DNA of 5,058 bases from Saprospiraceae bacterium (lineage in GTDB: Bacteria > Bacteroidota > Bacteroidia > Chitinophagales > Saprospiraceae). Positions 1 to 5,058 of this stretch are shown here, piece by piece (the first letter of the stretch is position 1; every line of letters begins with the position of its first letter). The translations under genes and the position numbers were made by a program. The notes below the pieces were generated by a model. The model worked only from the letters and a program-made list of their open reading frames with translations. It searched no databases and was not told the origin of the DNA. Location: the NCBI GenBank assembly GCA_027031145.1, contig JALVEG010000078.1, positions 1-5,058 of the forward strand, in the 5' to 3' direction.

Positions 1-1
1 T

Positions 2-2689
2 GCTCAATTTAAGATACCCAAAACAGAAAAATCGGCATTTCTCTACGAAGGTGTTGACAGAGGTGATGTATATTTTTTAGCATGGACAACAACACCGTGG
101 ACATTGCCTTCCAATACCGCACTTGCTGTAGGAAAGAAAATAGATTATGTAAGAGTCAAAACTTTTAATCCATATACAAAGAAACCTGTCAATTTGATTT
201 TGGCAAAAGAATTGCTCAACAATTGGTTTAAACCGGAGCAGGCTGAAGCGGATTTTGACAGTTACGATCCCGAAAATGATAAGGTCATTCCTTACAGAAT
301 TACGGGAGAATACAAAGGAGCGGATTTTGAAATGTTGGAATACGAACAATTGATGCCATACAAACAACCGGAAGACGGTCCCGCTTTCAAAGTATTGCTT
401 GGAGATTTTGTTTCGACCGAAGACGGTACGGGAATAGTGCATATCGCCCCTTCATTTGGAGCTGATGATATGCAGGTAGCGAAAAAATACGGTATAGGCT
501 CTTTGACTTTGGTTGATAAACAAGGAAAATTTATTGAAGGAGTAGGCGAATTGTCAGGCAGATATGTCAAAAACTATAAAGATGATCCCGATTGGGAAGA
601 TGTGGATATCGATATTGCCGTATGGCTAAAAAAGGATAACAAGGCATTTAGTGTCAAAAAATACGAACATAATTATCCGCATTGCTGGAGAACGGACAAG
701 CCTATTTTGTATTATCCGCTTGACAGTTGGTTTATTAAGACTACGGCGATGCAAGACAGATTGATGGAATTGAACGATACCATCAACTGGAAACCGCAAT
801 CAACAGGTTCGGGTAGATTTGGCAAGTGGCTTGAAAATCTTCAGGATTGGAATCTCTCGCGTTCAAGATATTGGGGAATACCACTGCCTATTTGGCGTAC
901 TGAAGACGGAGACGAGGAAATATTTGTGGATTCCGTAGAAAAATTGTCTAAAGAAATAGATAAATCTGTGGAAAAGGGTTTTATGAATGAAAATCCTTAC
1001 AAAGGCAGCTATGATGACATAGACCTGCACCGTCCATATATCGACAAAGTCATTTTGGTTTCCGAATCCGGCAAACCGATGTACCGCGAACCCGATTTGA
1101 TAGATGTGTGGTTTGATAGCGGTTCGATGCCGGCAGCGCAATTGCATTATCCGTTTGAAAACAAGGATAAATTCAAAACGCATTTTCCGGCTGATTTTAT
1201 TTCCGAAGGAGTGGATCAGACGCGGGGTTGGTTTTTTACATTGCATGCTATAGCCACTATGGTTTTTGATAGTGTTGCATACAAAAATGTTATTTCCACC
1301 GGATTGGTATTGGATAAGAAAGGAGAGAAAATGTCAAAGAGAAAAGGCAATGTCGTAGATCCGTTTGCAACGATAGAAAAATACGGTGCCGATCCTACAC
1401 GTTGGTATATGATAGCAAGTTCACCGCCTTGGGACAACTTGAAGTTTGATCTTGGAGGCATAGAAGAGACTACAAGAAAGTTTTTTATCACTTTGTACAA
1501 TACATATTCGTTTTTTGCTCTTTATGCCAATTTGGATAATTTCACTTACGAGCATGGAGACGTACCGTTGGAAAATCGTGCCGAAATAGACAAATGGATT
1601 ATTTCTCTGTTAAATACACTAAAAAAAGAGGTAAAAGAGCATCTTGACAATTATGATCTGACTCCTGCATTGAGAAAAATCCAGAGTTTTGTTTACGACC
1701 ATTTGAGCAATTGGTATGTAAGGTTGAATCGTCGTAGATTTTGGAAAGGGGATATGTCGGAGGATAAATTATCTGCTTATCAGACTTTGTTTGATGTATT
1801 GTTTACGGTATCCAAACTGATGGCACCTGCCGCACCTTTTTTTGCAGAATGGATGTATCAAAATCTGAACAATGTGGCACACAGGGAAAACTTTGAATCG
1901 GTGCATTTGAGTTATTATCCGGATATTGACGAAGGAGCTATTGACAAAGATTTGGAGCAAAGAATGGAATATGCTCAAAAGATATCTTCGCTTGTGCTTT
2001 CATTGAGGAAGAAACAAAAATTGAGAGTAAGGCAACCGTTGCAAAAAATATTGTTGCCGGTATTGAATGAGAGTTTTATCGAGCAGGTCGAAAAAGTAAA
2101 AGATTTGATACTGCATGAAGTAAATGTCAAGGAGATAGAATATGTCACTGATACATCCGGTATTATCAAGAAAAAAATCAAACCCAATTTTAAAACTTTG
2201 GGTCGTTTGCTCGGAAAAAATATGAAAGATGCCGCTGCGATTATCAATACATTTTCGCAGGAAGATATATCAGCGATAGAGAAAACAGGTAAATATTCTC
2301 TGGAAATAAACGGTGAAAAATACGAATTGAGTGCGGAAGATTTTATCATCAGTGCGGAAGACATTCCCGGTTGGCTGGTGGCAAATGAAGGCGAACTTAC
2401 GGTAGCACTTGATATCACTTTGACGGATGATCTCAAGGCGGAAGGTTTGGCAAGAGAATTGGTAAACAGAATACAAAACATCAGAAAATCCAGTGATTTT
2501 GACGTGACAGACAGGATAGTGGTACAATTGACCACCGATGACAAATTGCAGAAAGCCATTGAAAAATACGGTGATTATATCAAATCCGAAACCTTGGCGG
2601 ATGATATCGCATTTGTAGAGGATTTGGATACCGATATGATAGAATTGAATGAAAATGTCAGTGCTAAGATAAAGATAGAGAGGAGCTGA
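2..2689 (+). CDS. ileS: Isoleucyl-tRNA synthetase (type 2), 5'-truncated by the window edge
   Basis: Cytoplasmic class I aminoacyl-tRNA synthetase that charges tRNA-Ile with isoleucine and edits mischarged valine. The open frame runs in from the left edge, so only the C-terminal ~895 residues are present; the HIGH motif lies outside. Visible motifs, in fragment numbering: CP1 editing motif WTTTPWTLPSN (28-38) and GTGIVHIAPSFGADD (142-156); SRSRYWG (about 286); DVWFDSGS (368); GVDQTRGWFF (403); KMSKR (443-447), the ATP-binding loop. An anticodon-binding helical domain starts near 525. The C-terminal part (about 700-895, including GLARELVNRIQNIRKSS) is typical of the long type 2 enzymes. There is no C-terminal zinc-binding cysteine cluster and only one cysteine in the fragment (HCWRTDKP), which also fits type 2. 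The frame is intact to a TGA stop. The TTG at 104 lies inside the editing motif and is not a real start. Identity is very secure; the type 2 assignment is strong. Confidence 0.98.
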   Translation, partial: AQFKIPKTEKSAFLYEGVDRGDVYFLAWTTTPWTLPSNTALAVGKKIDYVRVKTFNPYTKKPVNLILAKELLNNWFKPEQAEADFDSYDPENDKVIPYRITGEYKGADFEMLEYEQLMPYKQPEDGPAFKVLLGDFVSTEDGTGIVHIAPSFGADDMQVAKKYGIGSLTLVDKQGKFIEGVGELSGRYVKNYKDDPDWEDVDIDIAVWLKKDNKAFSVKKYEHNYPHCWRTDKPILYYPLDSWFIKTTAMQDRLMELNDTINWKPQSTGSGRFGKWLENLQDWNLSRSRYWGIPLPIWRTEDGDEEIFVDSVEKLSKEIDKSVEKGFMNENPYKGSYDDIDLHRPYIDKVILVSESGKPMYREPDLIDVWFDSGSMPAAQLHYPFENKDKFKTHFPADFISEGVDQTRGWFFTLHAIATMVFDSVAYKNVISTGLVLDKKGEKMSKRKGNVVDPFATIEKYGADPTRWYMIASSPPWDNLKFDLGGIEETTRKFFITLYNTYSFFALYANLDNFTYEHGDVPLENRAEIDKWIISLLNTLKKEVKEHLDNYDLTPALRKIQSFVYDHLSNWYVRLNRRRFWKGDMSEDKLSAYQTLFDVLFTVSKLMAPAAPFFAEWMYQNLNNVAHRENFESVHLSYYPDIDEGAIDKDLEQRMEYAQKISSLVLSLRKKQKLRVRQPLQKILLPVLNESFIEQVEKVKDLILHEVNVKEIEYVTDTSGIIKKKIKPNFKTLGRLLGKNMKDAAAIINTFSQEDISAIEKTGKYSLEINGEKYELSAEDFIISAEDIPGWLVANEGELTVALDITLTDDLKAEGLARELVNRIQNIRKSSDFDVTDRIVVQLTTDDKLQKAIEKYGDYIKSETLADDIAFVEDLDTDMIELNENVSAKIKIERS

Positions 2690-2715
2690 TTAGTGATTTG
2701 TTTTATTCTGAATTA

Positions 2716-2786
2716 CTAACGGTCTCGCCTTATGCAGCGTAGTCTGACGATAGTCGACTATGATGTCATAAACAATGTTAGCAAGC
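2716..2786 (-). other. attC-like nested-stem element downstream of the KilA-N gene
   Basis: This lies in the 98-bp gap between two convergent genes. Three nested inverted pairs are visible: CTAAC (2716-2720) with GTTAG (2777-2781), TTATG (2730-2734) with CATAA (2767-2771), and TAGTC (2740-2744) with GACTA (2756-2760). A 12-bp palindrome, ATAGTCGACTAT, sits at 2750-2761. On the minus strand the element begins within a few bases of the KilA-N stop codon and runs from a TGCTAAC box to a GTTAGTA box. That is the order and spacing of R''...R' in an integron attC site of about 70 bp. The boxes do not fit the strict RYYYAAC/GTTRRRY consensus, so this is resemblance rather than proof. It could instead act as a bidirectional transcription barrier between ileS and the KilA-N gene, but no T-run follows the stems on either strand. 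Confidence 0.4.
2777..2786 (+). repeat. Left copy of 10-bp inverted repeat GTTAGCAAGC
   Basis: GTTAGCAAGC occurs here, one base beyond the stop codon of the KilA-N gene. Its exact reverse complement occurs at 4552-4561, in the 5' leader of the DUF6882-like gene. The two copies bracket the two minus-strand genes. This copy overlaps the outer arm of the attC-like element. No target duplication is evident outside the pair: the left flank ends ...CAAT and the right flank begins TTAC.... Confidence 0.55.
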
Positions 2787-2787
2787 G

Positions 2788-3660
2788 TTACTTGTTATTT
2801 AATTTATTTTCAATATAGACTTTATCATTCAGTTTTTTCAGAGCTTTCATAAAGTCTTTTTCATTCAATATTGTTAATTGATAATCACTTATTTCCTTTA
2901 ATTTTAAGTAACGTTTTTCTTTTTCTATCCCATTTTTTATTAATTCGGCATTCATACTTTCCAAATTTGATAAAACTGCTAATTCATTAATACTTGCTAT
3001 ATCTCTGATATTCATTCCTTGATTAGCATATTTTGGGTTGGCATCTCTCCAATCTTTTGCAGTGCATCCAAAAAGCGTAACGTTTAATAAATCTGCTTCG
3101 TCTGCATAAATCAACCATTCTTTGTTTTTATCATAATTCTTTTTTGGAAGTATATAATTTTTAACGGCATCTGTGTGAATTTGATAATTTGCTTTACTTA
3201 TTATTCGTTTAAAATTCCATTCAAGATTATATTGATTTGTTTCAATTTCTTTTAATCTTTGATATTCTGTAATTAGATACAGTTTAAATATCGGGCTTAT
3301 CCACGTCCCAAATTCAAAAGCGATATCTTTATGAGCATAAGTTCCCCCATATCGTCCTGCTTTTGAGAAAATTCCTATAGCATTTGTTTTTTCAGTCCAT
3401 TCTTTTACACTAACCTTAAAGCTATTCAATCCTGATTTATTTCTAATTGTGGCGAATTCGCCATAATTAAAATTTGGATTATTGATTTTTTCCCAAACAC
3501 TCAAAAATTCAAGCGTATTTCTGTTTCTTAACCAGTCAGTTATAAAGAAACTCCCGTCTTTTGCTTTCAGCATATCTGTTAAGCAAATATAATCCTGTTC
3601 GTCTTTTTTAACAATTGAGATTAACTTATCTTCTACTTGAATTTTTGATATTTTGCTCAT
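2788..3660 (-). CDS. KilA-N domain-containing DNA-binding protein
   Basis: A 290-residue protein recognised as a KilA-N family member. Residues about 5-137 form the KilA-N domain: ICLTDMLKAKDGSFFITDWLRNRN (about 25-48), followed by the characteristic SKAGRYGGTYAHKDIAFEFGTW (99-120) and FKLYLITEYQRLKE. KilA-N is a DNA-binding fold first known from phage P1 and large DNA viruses and also common in bacterial mobile DNA. The second half (about 181-262), with YADEADLLNVTLFGCTAKDWR and a charged, helical C-terminus, matches the conserved tail of Bacteroidota KilA-N proteins and shows no catalytic motif that I recognise. The length is normal and the frame intact. The ATG start is preceded by an A/T-rich leader and a TAAATTTG box 17 nt upstream. 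It is convergent with ileS and 128 bp downstream of the DUF6882-like gene on the same strand. Base composition is more AT-rich than ileS, suggesting acquisition. Its DNA target and biological role are unknown. Confidence 0.9.
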   Translation of the reverse strand: MSKISKIQVEDKLISIVKKDEQDYICLTDMLKAKDGSFFITDWLRNRNTLEFLSVWEKINNPNFNYGEFATIRNKSGLNSFKVSVKEWTEKTNAIGIFSKAGRYGGTYAHKDIAFEFGTWISPIFKLYLITEYQRLKEIETNQYNLEWNFKRIISKANYQIHTDAVKNYILPKKNYDKNKEWLIYADEADLLNVTLFGCTAKDWRDANPKYANQGMNIRDIASINELAVLSNLESMNAELIKNGIEKEKRYLKLKEISDYQLTILNEKDFMKALKKLNDKVYIENKLNNK

Positions 3661-3676
3661 ATTAAATTAATTTATG

Positions 3677-3684
3677 CAAATTTA
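3677..3684 (-). promoter_or_regulatory. Candidate Bacteroidota -7 box for the KilA-N gene
   Basis: Read on the minus strand, TAAATTTG matches the Bacteroidota -7 consensus TAnnTTTG. It lies 17 nt before the ATG, implying a leader of roughly 10 nt. No TTTG or TTG is found at the expected -33 distance, so this is a half-match in an AT-rich gap. If real, the KilA-N gene can be transcribed independently of the gene upstream of it. Confidence 0.4.
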
Positions 3685-3773
3685 ATATAAAAACTTGGTT
3701 TGTTGTAGTCTTTATTAGGTTTTCATTTTTAAGATACTTATTATTGAATATAAGAGATTTAATAACTAAAATA

Positions 3774-3783
3774 TTGCTAGCAA
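3774..3783. repeat. 10-bp perfect palindrome TTGCTAGCAA after the DUF6882-like gene
   Basis: A perfect palindrome 5 bp beyond the stop codon of the DUF6882-like gene, in the 128-bp gap between the two minus-strand genes. It shares the GC-TAGC/TTGCTA flavour of the GTTAGCAAGC repeats bracketing the gene pair and could be a degenerate recombination remnant. With no loop between its arms it is a poor hairpin, and chance is a fair explanation. The rest of the gap is plain AT-rich sequence apart from the KilA-N promoter box. Confidence 0.3.
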
Positions 3784-3788
3784 ACTTT

Positions 3789-4535
3789 TTATAATTTTCC
3801 TTCAAGAGATTTCAGTCTATTATGGTTATCAAATTCCGAATTTATAATTTTATTATTCCTTAAACCTTTAATCATTCTTTCTGAAACTTTTAATTTAAAT
3901 TCTCTATCAATTAAATAATTAATAAAAGCATTTTTATGGTTCAGGTCTAATCCGCTAATTAATTGAGGGAAGTACGTCGTAACTTTTTCTAATTTATTTT
4001 TATCAATTTTTGGTATTCGATGATCATCAATTGTCATAACAAGTGTCCCTTTTCCGTAATTTGCGCAGTAATAACTTTTAGAATTAAATAGTCCGCAAAC
4101 CACCATTCCCATTTTATGCTCAAATCCTTCTTCAACATAAAAATGTCCTTCCGATAATTCTTTGATATTTTTTAATAATCCAATTTCTTTAAGTTTATTT
4201 GACTGAATTAGTAGATTTTCGGGCATTCCACTTTGAGAATTTGCCCAACCCCACATCCAAGAATTGTCTATAAAAGAGAGTGAGCCAATTATTTGAATTG
4301 AGAATTCTAAATTTCCAAAAGAAATACTTCCTTTACCCATATCTATATACCAATCATTTGAACCAATTACGTCTGCAAAAATCATTTGTTTTTCAAAAGA
4401 AAGTCCTGCATTTTGTTCAAATAATTCCTGAAAATTCCCATAATCATTTTTTTTCAATTCGGTAAATTCTGAAAAATCGATATGAGAAGGTTCATTTGTT
4501 TTATTACCACCAAAAAGTCTTTTTAAGATACTCAT
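3789..4535 (-). CDS. DUF6882-like protein of unknown function
   Basis: A 248-residue protein without signal peptide or membrane segment, probably cytoplasmic. Its core (about 40-200) resembles the DUF6882 family as I remember it: DWYIDMGKGSISFGNLEFSIQIIGSLS (61-87), then the tryptophan-rich signature SWMWGWANSQSGMPENLL (92-109), then a helical stretch. I recognise the W-W-WAN pattern rather than a full alignment, so the family name is tentative. No enzymatic motif is evident. The C-terminal third (about 178-248) is charged and helical. The N-terminus MSILKRLFGGNKTN is a basic, short leader common in cytosolic Bacteroidota proteins. The ATG start is supported by a perfectly spaced promoter ending about 43 nt upstream. 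It lies upstream of the KilA-N gene on the same strand and is similarly AT-rich, so both may have arrived together. The frame is intact. Function is not known. Confidence 0.85.
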   Translation of the reverse strand: MSILKRLFGGNKTNEPSHIDFSEFTELKKNDYGNFQELFEQNAGLSFEKQMIFADVIGSNDWYIDMGKGSISFGNLEFSIQIIGSLSFIDNSWMWGWANSQSGMPENLLIQSNKLKEIGLLKNIKELSEGHFYVEEGFEHKMGMVVCGLFNSKSYYCANYGKGTLVMTIDDHRIPKIDKNKLEKVTTYFPQLISGLDLNHKNAFINYLIDREFKLKVSERMIKGLRNNKIINSEFDNHNRLKSLEGKL

Positions 4536-4551
4536 AATTATTTGTATTTAT

Positions 4552-4561
4552 GCTTGCTAAC
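4552..4561 (-). repeat. Right copy of 10-bp inverted repeat GTTAGCAAGC
   Basis: On the minus strand this reads GTTAGCAAGC, identical to 2777-2786 but inverted relative to it. It lies between the predicted transcription start and the ATG of the DUF6882-like gene, so it would be in the 5' leader. In an integron-cassette reading it would be the GTT-containing junction preceding the first gene of the insert. No nested-stem attC structure is visible around this copy. Confidence 0.55.
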
Positions 4562-4577
4562 TTACTTTTATACGGAA

Positions 4578-4608
4578 CAAATATATAAATTCCTCTTGTT
4601 TTTTCAAA
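4578..4608 (-). promoter_or_regulatory. Bacteroidota promoter for the DUF6882-like gene
   Basis: On the minus strand a -33 box TTTG (4605-4608) is followed after exactly 19 nt by a -7 box TATATTTG (4578-4585). This is a full match to the Bacteroidota housekeeping consensus TTTG-N19-TAnnTTTG. Transcription would start near 4572 and give a leader of about 36 nt that contains the GTTAGCAAGC repeat. The leader has no Shine-Dalgarno motif, as is usual in this phylum. Confidence 0.75.
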
Positions 4609-4637
4609 GGAAAATTGTAATTTATTAGATTTTAGTC

Positions 4638-4677
4638 GTTTATAACTGTTAATAACCGATATTAACGGTTATTAACG
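4638..4677. repeat. Four 10-bp helically phased repeats (iteron-like) with an internal 11-bp inverted repeat
   Basis: Four consecutive 10-bp units start at 4638, 4648, 4658 and 4668: GTTTATAACT, GTTAATAACC, GATATTAACG and GTTATTAACG. The shared core is GTTnnnAAC, itself a dyad; the third unit differs at its second position. Units two to four also form a perfect inverted repeat, GTTAATAACCG (4648-4658) and CGGTTATTAAC (4666-4676), with a 7-nt spacer. Ten-bp spacing puts every unit on the same helical face, which suits cooperative protein binding. No T-run follows on either strand, so it is not a good terminator. It lies upstream of the promoter of the DUF6882-like gene, with the nearest unit about 30 bp beyond the -33 box. 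It is therefore a candidate operator or activator site, or a site for a gene beyond the right edge. Confidence 0.55.
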
Positions 4678-4881
4678 GCATTGATAAGGTACATCTTATT
4701 TTTAGTATATATCTCAATTGTTTTAGGAAAAGAAATTTCCCAAAGTTATCTGAACATATCTTGATCAGGATCACTCACCACTTTTATTTTTATATTTATA
4801 TACAGTATTGACAAAATACGCATTTTTATCGAATTGTCAAAAAAAAATAAAACAATTGCTTTTGAATTGATGTTAACCGTA
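4678..4881. other. Non-coding AT-rich spacer between the phased repeats and the palindromic element
   Basis: No credible ORF is present on either strand. Small dyads are visible: TGATC/GATCA (4762-4766 and 4769-4773) and TTGACAA/TTGTCAA (4808-4814 and 4834-4840), the latter followed by A-runs rather than T-runs. TATATACAGTATT at 4797-4809 recurs exactly at 5037-5049. Nothing else can be assigned. Confidence 0.6.
4797..4809 (+). repeat. 13-bp direct repeat TATATACAGTATT, first copy
   Basis: This word recurs exactly at 5037-5049, where it covers the outer right end of the 163-bp palindromic element plus five flanking bases. It could be a remnant end of another copy of that element, or its preferred target. 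In AT-rich DNA chance is not excluded. Confidence 0.4.
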
Positions 4882-5044
4882 TGTATATACTCAGGTAGGG
4901 TGCTTTTGAAATGAAAAAATTCAATTTTTTTGTCAGATAAAGCTTATTTTTTGAAGGCATAGTGGACCTACGTCAAAAAAAATAACTGAAATATGGCAAA
5001 AAAGTGTTTTTTTCAGTCAAAATGATTCTACCTGAGTATATACA
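4882..5044. mobile_element. MITE-like 163-bp palindromic element with 17-bp TIRs and GTA target duplication
   Basis: The ends are perfect 17-bp inverted repeats: TGTATATACTCAGGTAG (4882-4898) and its reverse complement (5028-5044). They begin with TG and end with CA. GTA lies directly outside both ends (4879-4881 and 5045-5047), consistent with a 3-bp target duplication. The complementarity continues inward: TTTTGA (4904-4909) with TCAAAA (5017-5022), GAAAAAA (4913-4919) with the T-run 5007-5013, and TTATTTTTTGA (4944-4954) with the A-run ending in TAA (4973-4985). This leaves a small central loop (about 4955-4972). The whole element is thus one long imperfect hairpin. It encodes no protein. 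This is the form of a miniature inverted-repeat transposable element mobilised by a transposase encoded elsewhere. TG...CA ends with a 3-bp duplication would suit an IS3-type enzyme, but that link is speculative. An alternative boundary, a 9-bp CTCAGGTAG repeat flanked by TATATA, cannot be excluded. Confidence 0.7.
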
Positions 5045-5058
5045 GTATTATTAAACAA

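Noticed and set aside
1975..2559. A 194-codon minus-strand open frame inside ileS
   Set aside because: It lies wholly within the intact, strongly recognised ileS frame, and its serine- and phenylalanine-rich translation is typical of antisense shadow.
2740..2761. TAGTC/GACTA stem as a classical intrinsic terminator for ileS
   Set aside because: No T-tract follows on either strand, and the nested outer arms fit an attC-like site better.
4280..4465. A 61-codon plus-strand open frame opposite the DUF6882-like gene
   Set aside because: It is the antisense of a well-supported gene with a good promoter, its composition is low-complexity, and it matches no family I know.
4638..4677. CRISPR-type array
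   Set aside because: The units are 10 bp and directly tandem with no spacers, and no cas gene is present in the window.
4741..4748. TAACTTTG on the minus strand as another Bacteroidota -7 box
   Set aside because: There is no TTTG at the -33 distance and no gene starts close downstream; single -7 matches are expected by chance in AT-rich DNA.
4808..4840. TTGACAA/TTGTCAA hairpin as a rho-independent terminator
   Set aside because: The stem is short and AT-rich with a 19-nt loop, and is followed by A-runs on the plus strand with no T-run in the useful direction.

Overview
The window looks like chromosomal DNA of an AT-rich member of the Bacteroidota. Three signs point there: the eukaryote-like (type 2) isoleucyl-tRNA synthetase, a textbook Bacteroidota promoter (TTTG, 19-nt spacer, TAnnTTTG) in front of a reverse-strand gene, and A/T-rich leaders without Shine-Dalgarno sequences. 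The genus cannot be read from the sequence.

Layout. Positions 2-2689 (+) hold the C-terminal ~895 residues of ileS, whose N-terminus lies outside the window. A 98-bp gap (2690-2787) follows. It contains a nested-stem element that resembles an integron/cassette attC recombination site read on the minus strand. Two minus-strand genes come next, visibly more AT-rich than ileS: a KilA-N domain DNA-binding protein (2788-3660), and upstream of it a DUF6882-like protein of unknown function (3789-4535). Each has a candidate promoter. The 10-bp word GTTAGCAAGC occurs in inverted orientation just outside both ends of this gene pair (2777-2786 and 4552-4561), so the pair looks like a discrete acquired module inserted downstream of ileS.

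The last ~520 bp (4536-5058) hold no credible gene but are rich in structure. They contain the promoter of the DUF6882-like gene, four 10-bp repeats in exact helical phase (4638-4677), which also form an 11-bp perfect inverted repeat, and a 163-bp imperfectly palindromic element (4882-5044). That element has perfect 17-bp terminal inverted repeats and is flanked by a 3-bp GTA duplication, as expected of a MITE-like non-autonomous transposon.

How the parts relate. ileS is an ordinary housekeeping gene. Everything to its right looks like accessory DNA: a cassette-like two-gene insert followed by a small mobile repeat. No transposase, integrase or known defence effector lies inside the window, so any mobility would have to be supplied in trans. 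The function of the two accessory genes is not established by the sequence.
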